Positions 16,000 through 24,137 of a DNA stretch of 64,000 bases are shown piece after piece (positions within the stretch are counted from its first letter, which is position 1; each line of letters begins with the position of its first letter). The notes beneath the pieces were generated by a model. That model searched no databases. It was not told the origin of the DNA and was given only the letters and a program-made list of their open reading frames with translations. The translations under genes were made by a program, and so were the position numbers. Origin of the DNA: Miniphocaeibacter massiliensis (GTDB lineage: Bacteria > Bacillota > Clostridia > Tissierellales > Peptoniphilaceae); contig NZ_OCTQ01000005.1 in assembly GCF_900232905.1 (NCBI RefSeq), forward strand, positions 1-64,000. The letters are read 5' to 3'.

Positions 16000-16977
16000 A
16001 TGATAGTAGTAAAAAGTCCATATAATAGAATAGCTTACAATTTAGCTTTAGAAAACTATGTGTTTAACAATTATAGTGATGATATTTTTATGGTTTGGAG
16101 AAATAACCCTTGTGTTGTTATTGGAAGAAACCAAAATATTTATAAAGAGGTAAATATAAAATACTGTGACGATAACAATATAGATATAGTAAGAAGATTA
16201 TCAGGTGGTGGAGCTGTTTTTCAAGATATGGAAGTAATTCAGTACAGTTTTATTACTAAGGAAAGAGAAGGAAATTCTTTTGAGTATTTTACAAAGCCAG
16301 TTTTAATAGCTTTAGAAAAACTTGGATTAAAGGGAGAATTTACAGGAAGAAATGATTTAGTTATAGATGGGAAAAAATTCTCTGGGAATGCTCAATACCA
16401 TAGAAATGGGAAAGTTTTACATCACGGGACAATTCTTTTTGGCGGAAACTTAGAAATGTTAAAAAATGCATTAAAACCAAACCCTCTTAAATTTGTTGGT
16501 AAAAATGTTAAGTCTGTAGTATCTAGAGTTGGTAGGCTTAAAGATGAAATAGAATTAACTGCACCAGAATTTATGGATCATTTAAATGATACAGTAATGG
16601 AAGTTTTTGACATTGACCATATTACAGAAATAAATGATATTGAGAGAGAAAAAGTAGAAAATATAGTTGCTGAAAGATTTGGTAACGAATCTTGGAATTA
16701 TGGAATGACTCCAAAATTTGAAATTAATGTAGAAGAAAAACACGATTTTGGAATAGTTGAATATGGAATCTCGCTAGATAAAGGTAAAGTTGCAAAGTTT
16801 TTGATTAATGGGGACTTTTTTGGAAATGACGAAGTAGATAAATTAACTGATAAATTCATAGGGTTAAATTTTAAAGAACAAGAATTTTCAAAGGTTTTAG
16901 AAACTGTAGATATAGATTTTTATATTAATGGAATGACAAATAAGATGTTTATAAACGATTTATTTAAGGAAAGATAG
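16000..16977 (+). CDS. lplA: Lipoate-protein ligase A (copy 2)
   Basis: 325 aa tandem paralog of the preceding gene, keeping VVIGRNQNIYKEVN, RRLSGGGAVF and GRNDLVIDGKKFSGNAQY with the catalytic Lys. The copies diverge mainly in the C-terminal domain, where copy 2 is shorter by about 15 residues, which suggests different acceptor domains or a split of activation and transfer steps. AAGGAG lies before the ATG; the gap to copy 1 is 10 bp. Confidence 0.9.
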   Translation: MIVVKSPYNRIAYNLALENYVFNNYSDDIFMVWRNNPCVVIGRNQNIYKEVNIKYCDDNNIDIVRRLSGGGAVFQDMEVIQYSFITKEREGNSFEYFTKPVLIALEKLGLKGEFTGRNDLVIDGKKFSGNAQYHRNGKVLHHGTILFGGNLEMLKNALKPNPLKFVGKNVKSVVSRVGRLKDEIELTAPEFMDHLNDTVMEVFDIDHITEINDIEREKVENIVAERFGNESWNYGMTPKFEINVEEKHDFGIVEYGISLDKGKVAKFLINGDFFGNDEVDKLTDKFIGLNFKEQEFSKVLETVDIDFYINGMTNKMFINDLFKER

Positions 16978-16989
16978 GGATGAGTTTTA

Positions 16990-17835
16990 ATGAAATTAAA
17001 AAGAAAACCAGAATGGATGAAATTAAAAGTACAAGGTAGTAAAAGTGCAGCGGGTGTTAGACATTTACTTGATGATTTACACTTAAATACAGTATGTACC
17101 CATGCTAATTGTCCTAACAGAATGGAGTGTTATGAAAGAGGAACTGCTACTTTTATGATTTTAGGTAGCATATGTACAAGGAATTGTAGGTTCTGTGATG
17201 TAACTCATGGTAGACCAGATGCTGTTAATGAAGAAGAACCAAAAAATTTAGCTAAAGCAGTAGAAAGACTTAAACTTAAACATGCAGTAATTACATCAGT
17301 AGATAGAGATGATTTGGAAGATGGAGGAGCAACTCAATTTAAAAATGTAATTAAAGAAATAAGAGCATTAACTCCAGAAGTTACTGTTGAAGTTTTAATT
17401 CCAGACTTAAAAGGAAAAAAGGAACTTATGGATATAATATTTGATGAAAGACCAGATGTATTAAACCATAATATAGAAGTAGTTCCAGAGCTTTACAAAG
17501 ATATAATGCCAGGTTCTAAATTTGAAAGAAGTTTAAGTGTTCTAGAGTATGCTAAAGAAAAGGGACTCGTTACTAAGACTGGTATTATGGTTGGACTTGG
17601 AGAAACAGAAGAACAAATGGTTAATACATTTAAAAGACTTAGAGAAGTTGACTGTAATATGTTAACAATAGGTCAGTATTTACAACCTTCTTTAGAACAT
17701 GCTCAGTTAAAAGAATATGTTACTCCAGAACAGTTTAAAAAATATGAGGATATAGCATATGAGCTAGGATTTGCAAAAGTTGCATCAGGACCATTTGTAA
17801 GAAGTTCATACCATGCAGAAGCAATTAAATTATAA
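16990..17835 (+). CDS. lipA: Lipoyl synthase
   Basis: 281 aa radical SAM enzyme inserting two sulfurs into protein-bound octanoate. The auxiliary [4Fe-4S] cluster cysteines are Cys36, Cys41 and Cys47 (CTHANCPNRMEC), the radical SAM cluster is Cys62-x3-Cys66-x2-Cys69 (CTRNCRFC), and the C-terminal RSSYHA supplies the Ser ligand of the auxiliary cluster. Length is normal. It stands behind two LplA ligases; with no octanoyltransferase (LipB/LipM) next to it, one ligase may attach octanoate that LipA then thiolates. Confidence 0.95.
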   Translation: MKLKRKPEWMKLKVQGSKSAAGVRHLLDDLHLNTVCTHANCPNRMECYERGTATFMILGSICTRNCRFCDVTHGRPDAVNEEEPKNLAKAVERLKLKHAVITSVDRDDLEDGGATQFKNVIKEIRALTPEVTVEVLIPDLKGKKELMDIIFDERPDVLNHNIEVVPELYKDIMPGSKFERSLSVLEYAKEKGLVTKTGIMVGLGETEEQMVNTFKRLREVDCNMLTIGQYLQPSLEHAQLKEYVTPEQFKKYEDIAYELGFAKVASGPFVRSSYHAEAIKL

Positions 17836-17839
17836 ATTA

Positions 17840-17873
17840 CAAAAGTGAGTATTTTCAATACTTGCTTTTTTGT
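17840..17873 (+). terminator. Rho-independent terminator
   Basis: AAAAGTGAGTATT-TTC-AATACTTGCTTTT plus T run, closing the lipoate operon. Confidence 0.75.
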
Positions 17874-18023
17874 TTGAAATGAAATAATAATATCTAAAAT
17901 ATAAAAAATAAATTGCATTATTTTAAAACGTAATAGATTTTATGATATAATTCTAAATAGAACTGTTTAAATTTGAACAACAATTAATATATAGATTTAA
18001 GAGAGAGGACTGAACAATGAACA

Positions 18024-19163
18024 ATGAGAAATATTAGTCTTTATTTAAGAATAATATTTATGATAGGTATAACGGGTTTTGTACTATACTGGAGTGGGAG
18101 TAATTTTGCTTATAATTTTGCCTGCATAGTTTGCTTGGTTTTTTTATTAATAAATGCGGCGATATTACCTATAACTAGAAAAGAAAAAGCTATTCATGCG
18201 ACCATATACACTATTATTATGGCGTTACAAATACCTTTAAATATACTTTTAATAAAAGTGTCAAAATATAATTACAATGTTTTTGTTTTATGTAAAATAG
18301 TAAGTGTACTACTTATACTATTCCCATTTTTCATAAAAAGAATTTTGTATCTTGTAGGATTAGATTATTTTGTATATTCGTTTTTTGATAAATGGTATGG
18401 TTTTATTTATGCACAGCTAATTTATGATAAGGAAGCTATTGCAGATAAGCTTGCTAGGGTGAAAAGAGCGGGTCAAATAATTACAAGAGAACAGCTAAAT
18501 GCAATAATAAAAGATTTACCAAGACATAGTTCCTTTTCCTATATTAATAATGGAAGTTTATCAGATACATATTTTGAAAAAGCTTATTCTACTTTAGATG
18601 ATGGCTATATTTATGTTGTAGTGTCTAAGTCAAAATCAGATGCAAGTGAACTTATAAGAGCTTTTACAAACAAAAAATACAATCATGTATCTTTATCTTT
18701 TGATGAAGAGTTGCATACTATAATTAGTTATAATGGAGGGGCAAATACATTTTCACCAGGACTTAACCCTGAAATGATATCGGATTTAGTTAGTAAGGAA
18801 GGAGCAGCTTCTGCTATATATAGATTAAAAGCTACTTCTGAACAAAAAAGGATAATTATAGATAAAGTTAAAGAAATAAATGAAGTAGGAAGTGCATATA
18901 ATATTATAGGACTTATTACAGGATATACTCATAGATCAAATATTATGTTTTGTTCGCAATTTGTTTATATAATGTTGGAGCTAGCAAAGTTAAATTATTT
19001 TGAAAAAGACTTTAGAAAAGTTAGACCAACAGACTTTGTGGAATTAGATTATTATAGGCAACTTGAGTTTATGTTTGAAATAACGGCAGAAGAAGCAGAG
19101 TTTGCTTTCGAAAAATACAATAAAAAAGAAAAAGTTATAAAAGAACAAAAAGAAAGTATTTAA
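18024..19163 (+). CDS. Membrane protein with NlpC/P60-like (YiiX-type) domain
   Basis: 379 aa. Residues 1-115 contain four to five hydrophobic segments. A cytoplasmic-looking linker follows (LARVKRAGQIITREQLNA). Residues about 205-355 look like a permuted papain-like NlpC/P60 domain of the YiiX type, with the His in YNHVSLSFDEE and the Cys in MFCSQFVYIMLELA as candidate catalytic pair. Such domains are amidases/acyltransferases. The start region is odd: TGAACAA is duplicated in tandem (18011-18024), placing the only good RBS (GAGAGAGG) 15 bases from this ATG and 8 bases from an out-of-frame ATG at 18017 that reads only MNNEKY. I see no alternative in-frame start. Confidence 0.75.
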   Translation: MRNISLYLRIIFMIGITGFVLYWSGSNFAYNFACIVCLVFLLINAAILPITRKEKAIHATIYTIIMALQIPLNILLIKVSKYNYNVFVLCKIVSVLLILFPFFIKRILYLVGLDYFVYSFFDKWYGFIYAQLIYDKEAIADKLARVKRAGQIITREQLNAIIKDLPRHSSFSYINNGSLSDTYFEKAYSTLDDGYIYVVVSKSKSDASELIRAFTNKKYNHVSLSFDEELHTIISYNGGANTFSPGLNPEMISDLVSKEGAASAIYRLKATSEQKRIIIDKVKEINEVGSAYNIIGLITGYTHRSNIMFCSQFVYIMLELAKLNYFEKDFRKVRPTDFVELDYYRQLEFMFEITAEEAEFAFEKYNKKEKVIKEQKESI

Positions 19164-19178
19164 AATACTTTCTTTTTT
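19149..19178. terminator. Bidirectional terminator
   Basis: AAAGAAAGTAT-TTAAA-ATACTTTCTTT with T-rich sequence on both sides, between the convergent NlpC/P60-like gene and the DUF6572-like genes. Confidence 0.75.
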
Positions 19179-19200
19179 TATTAAATAAACCTATTTAATA
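19179..19200 (-). promoter_or_regulatory. Candidate bacterial SECIS hairpin, paralog 1
   Basis: On the minus strand, 14 bases after the UGA, TATTAAATA pairs with TATTTAATA (9 bp) around the loop GGTT; the two loop Gs are 24-25 nt after UGA. Bacterial SECIS elements are short hairpins just downstream of UGA with a G at the start of the apical loop, at this distance. No T run follows, so it is not a terminator. Confidence 0.65.
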
Positions 19201-19205
19201 TTATC

Positions 19206-19565
19206 TTAACAGCCTCAGCCACCGCTATTAGAATGGTCTTCTATTGCAACTATGACTTTAATATTATATTTAATTAAATCTCTATTTACCATATCTAAAA
19301 ACTTCACTCCTAAATCTGAAGGGTGTGAGTTCATGTGAATATCAATAGTAAACTCGTCTAATTCTAAGTCGGGATAAGCATTTTTATATTGTTGTGTTTT
19401 AACATAATTAACATAAGCGTTGATTTTATTTTGCAAATGTTCAAGATGATCTTTTTCACTTTCTTCGTCCCAACTTAAATTATCATTAATAAGCATAATT
19501 AAATCTTTTTCATTATTGTTGTTAATACCAAGTCCATCAACTTGATAATAATCTATTATAGACAT
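19206..19565 (-). CDS. DUF6572-like protein, candidate selenoprotein (UGC tail)
   Basis: 119 codons if UGA is read as Sec; 116 aa if it is a stop. The fold family looks like DUF6572: MSIIDYYQVDGLGI start, INDNLSWDEESEKDHLEHLQNKINAYV helix, and a final ferredoxin-like strand-helix-strand (FTIDIHMNSHP...NIKVIVAIED). After ...SNSGG comes TGA (19217-19215), then Gly-Cys-TAA. The neighbouring paralog ends in exactly the same way, UGA-Gly-Cys-TAA, with a synonymous Gly codon change, and both have a G-loop hairpin next. GGAGG precedes the ATG. The inferred C-terminal Sec-Gly-Cys would be a redox tail. The ordinary alternative, stop at UGA, would leave the conserved GC-TAA unexplained. Confidence 0.7.
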
Positions 19566-19597
19566 AAATACCTCCGTTAAATTTTATATTGTTATTA

Positions 19598-19616
19598 ACT
19601 AAATAAACTATTTAGT
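19598..19616 (-). promoter_or_regulatory. Candidate bacterial SECIS hairpin, paralog 2
   Basis: On the minus strand, 13 bases after the UGA, ACTAAATA pairs with TATTTAGT (8 bp) around loop GTT, G at 22 nt after UGA. Compared with paralog 1 the second pair is C-G instead of T-A, a compensatory change, which supports conservation of the structure itself. No T run follows. Confidence 0.65.
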
Positions 19617-19620
19617 ATAA

Positions 19621-19971
19621 TTAACATCCTCAGCAAGAGCCAGATACAGATGTAATTTTAATAACTATCTTTATATTATCAGATTCTAATTCTTTTTCTA
19701 GTTTTTTTATATACGATAGAGCATTTAAAGGTAATTTATAATCAGATTTAAACTCTATTGTAAAAGAAGTAAATTCTTTATTTTTAAACATCGATTCATA
19801 TTTTTTGTTTTTTATATACTCGATGTAATAATCAAATTTATTTTTTAAATAGTAAATGTGAGTTTCTTCTATTTCTTTATTCCATATTAAAGGATCATTT
19901 ATAATTAAGCCTAAATTGTCTTTGCTAGTTGAATTAAATCCGTCTACTAGGTAAATTTCACTTATTGACAT
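19621..19971 (-). CDS. DUF6572-like protein, candidate selenoprotein (CUGC tail)
   Basis: 116 codons with UGA read as Sec; 113 aa otherwise. Paralog of the downstream gene at low identity (MSISEIYLVDGFN, INDPLIWNKEIEETHIYYLKNKFDYYI, FTIEFKSDY, NIKIVIKITSVSGSC). The end reads Ser-Cys-UGA-Gly-Cys-TAA, so the mature tail would be Cys-Sec-Gly-Cys, one Cys more than paralog 1. AGGAGG precedes the ATG. Together with paralog 1 (56-bp gap) it forms a two-gene minus-strand operon divergent from queH. Function unknown; the tail suggests thiol/selenol redox chemistry or metal binding. Confidence 0.68.
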
Positions 19972-20044
19972 TTTTCACCTCCTAAATGAGTTATTAATTT
20001 ATATACCCCAGTTATGATACAATAATAAACTAGAAGGTGAAATA

Positions 20045-20677
20045 ATGGAAAAAATAAATTATCAAAAAAAACTTGATAAAATAATAGATGAAATAGAAAA
20101 AAATAATGTGCCAAAACTTTTATTACACAGTTGCTGTGGACCTTGCTCTAGTTATGTGTTGGAGTATTTAAGCGATTATTTTGAAATAACTGTGTTCTAT
20201 TATAATCCTAATATTTATCCAGAGGAAGAGTATTATATAAGATTACAGGAACAAAGAGATGTTATAGATAAGATAGAGGCTAGGTATCCCATTAAATTAA
20301 TAGAAGGCAAGTACGATTTAAAAATCTATTATGATGCAATTAAGGGATATGAAAAACTTGGGGAAGGGACAGAAAGGTGCTTTAATTGTTATGAGTTTAG
20401 AATGAGAGAAGCTGCCATTTTATGTAAGAAGTTTAATATGGATTATTTTACGACAACTTTAAGCATAAGCCCTTATAAGAATGCATCAAAGATAAATGAA
20501 ATAGGTGAAAATATAGAAAAAGAGTTTGGGGTAAAGCATTTGCCGTCAGATTTTAAGAAAAAAGGCGGATACCAAAGGTCTATTCAATTATCGAAGGATT
20601 GGAATTTATATAGACAAGATTATTGTGGATGCATTTTTTCTAAAAGAGAAGCAGAAAATAGGCTGAAAAATGAATAA
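20045..20677 (+). CDS. queH: Epoxyqueuosine reductase QueH
   Basis: 210 aa, family DUF208. It reduces epoxyqueuosine to queuosine in tRNA, replacing QueG in many Firmicutes. Cluster/metal cysteines are visible as LLHSCCGPCSSY (about residues 27-38), ERCFNCYEFRM in the middle and YCGCIFS near the C-terminus, exactly the QueH pattern. AAGGTG precedes the ATG; divergent from the two DUF6572-like genes. A terminator follows. Confidence 0.92.
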   Translation: MEKINYQKKLDKIIDEIEKNNVPKLLLHSCCGPCSSYVLEYLSDYFEITVFYYNPNIYPEEEYYIRLQEQRDVIDKIEARYPIKLIEGKYDLKIYYDAIKGYEKLGEGTERCFNCYEFRMREAAILCKKFNMDYFTTTLSISPYKNASKINEIGENIEKEFGVKHLPSDFKKKGGYQRSIQLSKDWNLYRQDYCGCIFSKREAENRLKNE

Positions 20678-20685
20678 AATTTAAT

Positions 20686-20723
20686 AAAAAAAGAAGATAT
20701 ATTTGTATATATCTTCTTTTTTT
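20686..20723 (+). terminator. Rho-independent terminator
   Basis: AAAAAGAAGATATAT-TTGT-ATATATCTTCTTTTT behind queH, with a T run. Confidence 0.85.
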
Positions 20724-20738
20724 AAACTGGTATCTAAA
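20724..20738 (+). promoter_or_regulatory. Putative GntR operator, distal copy
   Basis: AAACTGGTATCTAAA; the same 15 bases except the last two recur at 28921-28935 ahead of the PTS operon, and an inverted near-copy lies at 20850-20863. The half-site TGGTATCTA resembles the TGGTATAGA of NagR/DasR-type GntR operators. Confidence 0.6.
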
Positions 20739-20849
20739 AATAAGTGTTCAGATTTCAACGATATTAATAACAAATAAAGAATAGGTATCCTAAATGGCTT
20801 ATTTTCAACGTTTATTGATAATTGATATAAAAAGGGGTACAATTAAAAC

Positions 20850-20863
20850 ATAGATACCACTTT
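20850..20863 (+). promoter_or_regulatory. Putative GntR operator at agaS leader
   Basis: ATAGATACCACTTT, reverse complement AAAGTGGTATCTAT, downstream of a TACAAT -10 box (20838-20843) and directly before the agaS RBS, so a bound repressor would block initiation or elongation. Confidence 0.6.
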
Positions 20864-20877
20864 AAAAGGAGGAAATT

Positions 20878-22038
20878 ATGTTTAACACAGATAAAAACAT
20901 TTTAAAAGACAAGGGTGCTCTTATTACAGTTGAGGAAGTTGCACAACAACCAAAGCTTTGGGAGGAAACTTTAGAAATTTACAAATCAAATGAAGATAGA
21001 ATAGAAAAATTTATAGATAAACTATCAAATGGAAAAGAAAAAGTTAGAGTTATATTTACAGGTGCTGGTACTTCAGCATATGTTGGAGACATAGCTTTTA
21101 AGCATTTAGCTTTGAAGAAAAATAGAAATCTAGTTTTTGAATCAATAGCAACTACTGACATAGTTTCAAATCCTTATTTATTTTTTGGAAAAGATACTAC
21201 AACTGTTTTAGTTTCTTTTGCTAGAAGCGGAAATAGTCCAGAGAGTATCCAAGCAGTTAATTTAGCTAACCAATTAGTAGATGATATATATCACTTGGCA
21301 ATTACTTGTGCAAAAGAAGGAAAGCTTGCTACCGACTTAAAAGATAAAGACAATGCACTAGTTTTACTAATGCCAGAAAAATCAAATGATAAGGGATTTG
21401 CTATGACGGGTTCTTTTACTTGCATGCTATTAACTAGTTTATTAATTTTTGACAATTCTTTAGATTTGGATAAAAAAGAAAAAAATATTGATTTAGCTAT
21501 AAAGATGGGTAGAAATATTATTGATAGAGATGAAGAAATACAAAAAATCGTAGATTTAGATTTTAATAGAGTTGTATATTTAGGATCAGGAGTTTTTAAT
21601 CCATTGACTAGAGAAGCTCAATTAAAGATATTAGAACTTACAGCGGGAGATATTACTACTTGCTTTGATTCTTCTATGGGATTTAGACATGGTCCTAAGT
21701 CATTTGTAAATGAAAAAACTTTGGTTTTCGATTTTGTTTCTACAAATGATTATACAAGAAAGTACGATATAGACATATTAAATGAAATCTATGAAAATAA
21801 AATTGCTGTTAATACAGTAGCTATAACTAAAGATAGTTTAAATGAACAATTTAGTGAGTTTTCATTTAATGAAAAAGAGGAATTAGAAGATGTTTATTTA
21901 GTATTTCCCTATATTATGATAGCTCAAACTATTGCAATAATGGCAAGTTTAAAAGTAAATAATAAGCCAGATACTCCGTCAGCAACTGGTACAGTAAATA
22001 GGGTAGTAAAAGGAGTAATTATTCACCCTTATAAATAG
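20878..22038 (+). CDS. agaS: SIS-domain sugar isomerase/deaminase AgaS
   Basis: 386 aa. Two SIS domains bind phosphosugars (VIFTGAGTSAYVGD, LVSFARSGNSPESIQA, and FNRVVYLGSGVFNPLTREA in the second half). AgaS deaminates/isomerises galactosamine-6-phosphate to tagatose-6-phosphate. It is the first gene of agaS-nagA-lacC-lacD-gntR, so the pathway reads: deacetylate (nagA), deaminate/isomerise (agaS), phosphorylate (lacC), cleave (lacD). AGGAGG precedes the ATG and an operator-like site overlaps the leader. Confidence 0.92.
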   Translation: MFNTDKNILKDKGALITVEEVAQQPKLWEETLEIYKSNEDRIEKFIDKLSNGKEKVRVIFTGAGTSAYVGDIAFKHLALKKNRNLVFESIATTDIVSNPYLFFGKDTTTVLVSFARSGNSPESIQAVNLANQLVDDIYHLAITCAKEGKLATDLKDKDNALVLLMPEKSNDKGFAMTGSFTCMLLTSLLIFDNSLDLDKKEKNIDLAIKMGRNIIDRDEEIQKIVDLDFNRVVYLGSGVFNPLTREAQLKILELTAGDITTCFDSSMGFRHGPKSFVNEKTLVFDFVSTNDYTRKYDIDILNEIYENKIAVNTVAITKDSLNEQFSEFSFNEKEELEDVYLVFPYIMIAQTIAIMASLKVNNKPDTPSATGTVNRVVKGVIIHPYK

Positions 22039-22046
22039 GAGTTAAT

Positions 22047-23198
22047 ATGTCAGAAGCATTATATTTAAAAGTAAAGGAAATATTTCTAAAAGATAGAACT
22101 GAAGAAAATAAAATAATTGAAATAGTTGATGGAAAAATAAAAGCATTTTTAGATGAGGTTCCAGTAGGTAAGAGATTTATGGACTACTCTGACTATATTG
22201 CAGCACCAGGATATGTAGATACTCATATTCACGGATATGGTGGACATGATATTATGGACGGTGAAAAAGAAAGTGTTTTGGAAATTTCCAAAGGTATAGT
22301 AAAAACGGGTATTACAACATTTTTGGCTACGACTTTGACAGCATCTCAAGAGGATTTAGATAAAGCTTGTAAAGTTGTAGGTGAAGTTTACAAAGATGTT
22401 AAGGGAGCTAAGATAGCTGGTATATTTTTAGAAGGCCCATTTTTTACTGAAAAATATAAAGGTGCTCAAAATCCTGAATATATGTCAGCACCAAATTATG
22501 AAAAATTGAAAAAATGGTATGATTTATCAAATGGAATTGTAAGAAAAATTGCAATAGCACCAGAATTAGAGGGAACTGAAGAATTTGTAAAAAAAGCAAA
22601 AGAGCTAGGTGTATATGTTGCATTAGGACATAGTGATGCAACATATGAAGAAGCATATGATGCTGTAATGGCAGGAGCTAGTATTTTTGTACACGTTTAC
22701 AATGGTATGAGTCCACTACACCATAGAAAGCCTGGAATGGTTGGAGCAGCTTTATCTTTGAAAGATGTTTTTGCAGAATTAATTTGTGATGGTCACCATG
22801 TTCATCCAGCAGCAGCGAATATAGTTATGAAGGCTAGAGGAAAAGATGAAGTTGTTTTAATTACAGACTGTATGATGGCGGGAGGAATGCCTGAAGGAGA
22901 ATATAAATTAGGAGATTTTGATGTTCATGTTAAAGATGGAACAGCAAGATTAGATAGTGGTTCTTTGGCAGGTTCTGTATTACGTTTAGAAGATGCAGTA
23001 AAAAATGTAATAAAGTGGGGCATAGCAACTCCTTTTGAAGCTGTTCAAATGGCAAGTCAAATACCTGCAAAATCTGTAGGTATAGATGATGAGGCTGGAA
23101 TAATAGATATTGGAAGGTATGCTGACATAAATATAATGGATGATAGTGCATCAATTATAGCAACTTATATTAATGGGGAGTTAAAAGCAAGTAGATGA
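22047..23198 (+). CDS. nagA: N-acetylhexosamine-6-phosphate deacetylase
   Basis: 383 aa amidohydrolase. Metal and substrate residues are visible: DTHIHGYGGHD near 58-68, the Glu of IFLEGPFF, the His of VALGHSDATYE and FVHVYNGMSPLHHR, and the catalytic Asp in LITDCMMAGG. It removes acetate from GlcNAc-6-P or GalNAc-6-P; the surrounding aga/lac genes make GalNAc-6-P the likelier substrate (AgaA role). Gap to agaS 8 bp; its stop overlaps the lacC start. Confidence 0.9.
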   Translation: MSEALYLKVKEIFLKDRTEENKIIEIVDGKIKAFLDEVPVGKRFMDYSDYIAAPGYVDTHIHGYGGHDIMDGEKESVLEISKGIVKTGITTFLATTLTASQEDLDKACKVVGEVYKDVKGAKIAGIFLEGPFFTEKYKGAQNPEYMSAPNYEKLKKWYDLSNGIVRKIAIAPELEGTEEFVKKAKELGVYVALGHSDATYEEAYDAVMAGASIFVHVYNGMSPLHHRKPGMVGAALSLKDVFAELICDGHHVHPAAANIVMKARGKDEVVLITDCMMAGGMPEGEYKLGDFDVHVKDGTARLDSGSLAGSVLRLEDAVKNVIKWGIATPFEAVQMASQIPAKSVGIDDEAGIIDIGRYADINIMDDSASIIATYINGELKASR

Positions 23199-24127
23199 TC
23201 TTAACGGTTACTTTGAATCCATCTGTTGATATATCTTATAAATTAGAAGAATTTTTAATAGATGATGTAAACAGATGTAAAGATGTTGTAAAAACAGCAG
23301 GTGGTAAAGGCTTAAATGTTGCAAGAGTTTTAAAACAGCTTGGAGAAGAAGTTAATACTACGGGTTTTCTTGGTGGATACACAGGTGAGTTTATAGAAAC
23401 TGAACTAAAAAAATTAAATATTTTTACTAATTTTTATGAGATTAGTGGAAATACTAGAAATTGTATAGCGGTTTTACACGGGGGAAAACAGACGGAAATT
23501 TTAGAAGTTGGGGATATAGTTAAACAAAAGGAGCAAACAGAATTTTTAGAGCTTTTTAATAGTTTATTAAAAGAAAACTTAGTAGTTACTATATCTGGTT
23601 CTATGCCACAGGGAATAGAAAAAGACTATTATGAGAAGCTTTTACAAATTGCAAATGACAAAGATATAAAAGTTATTTTAGATACTTCTGGAGATAGTTT
23701 AAAGAATATAGTATTAAATAGTAATGTTAAACCTTACTGTATTAAGCCAAATGAAACTGAAATAAACCAAGTAGAAAACAAAGATTTTGAAGACAGAGAA
23801 GAATTAATTGAGTATTTGCGAAGTGATATTTTTAAAGGTATTGAGCTAATGGTTATAACTATGGGGTCAAGAGGAGCTTTAGTAAAATTTAAAGACGATT
23901 TTTACAGTGTAAACATTCCTAAAATAAAAGTTGTAAACCCTGTTGGCTCTGGGGATTCGACTGTGGCAGGAATAGCCTATGGTATAAACAAAAAATTAAA
24001 TATAGAAGAGACTATCAAATATGGTATGGCTTGTGGAATTTTAAATACTATGGAAGAAAAAACTGGCTATATTGATGTAAGTAAAATTAAAGATATTAAA
24101 GATAAGGTTGAAGTCGTAAAATTATAG
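23195..24127 (+). CDS. lacC: Tagatose-6-phosphate kinase (PfkB family)
   Basis: 310 aa. It starts [18 protein letters not shown], typical for LacC/FruK, with the substrate motif [18 protein letters not shown] and the PfkB signature [16 protein letters not shown], where Asp is the catalytic base. It makes tagatose-1,6-bisphosphate from the AgaS product. 1-phosphofructokinase is an alternative, but the adjacent aldolase lacD favours tagatose. ATGA overlap with nagA couples translation. Confidence 0.9.
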   Translation: MILTVTLNPSVDISYKLEEFLIDDVNRCKDVVKTAGGKGLNVARVLKQLGEEVNTTGFLGGYTGEFIETELKKLNIFTNFYEISGNTRNCIAVLHGGKQTEILEVGDIVKQKEQTEFLELFNSLLKENLVVTISGSMPQGIEKDYYEKLLQIANDKDIKVILDTSGDSLKNIVLNSNVKPYCIKPNETEINQVENKDFEDREELIEYLRSDIFKGIELMVITMGSRGALVKFKDDFYSVNIPKIKVVNPVGSGDSTVAGIAYGINKKLNIEETIKYGMACGILNTMEEKTGYIDVSKIKDIKDKVEVVKL

Positions 24128-24137
24128 GAGGACTTTT

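Noticed and set aside
19179-19200. Hairpins behind the UGA codons as terminators
   Set aside because: Neither is followed by a T run on the coding strand, and a separate bidirectional terminator lies just beyond at 19149-19178.
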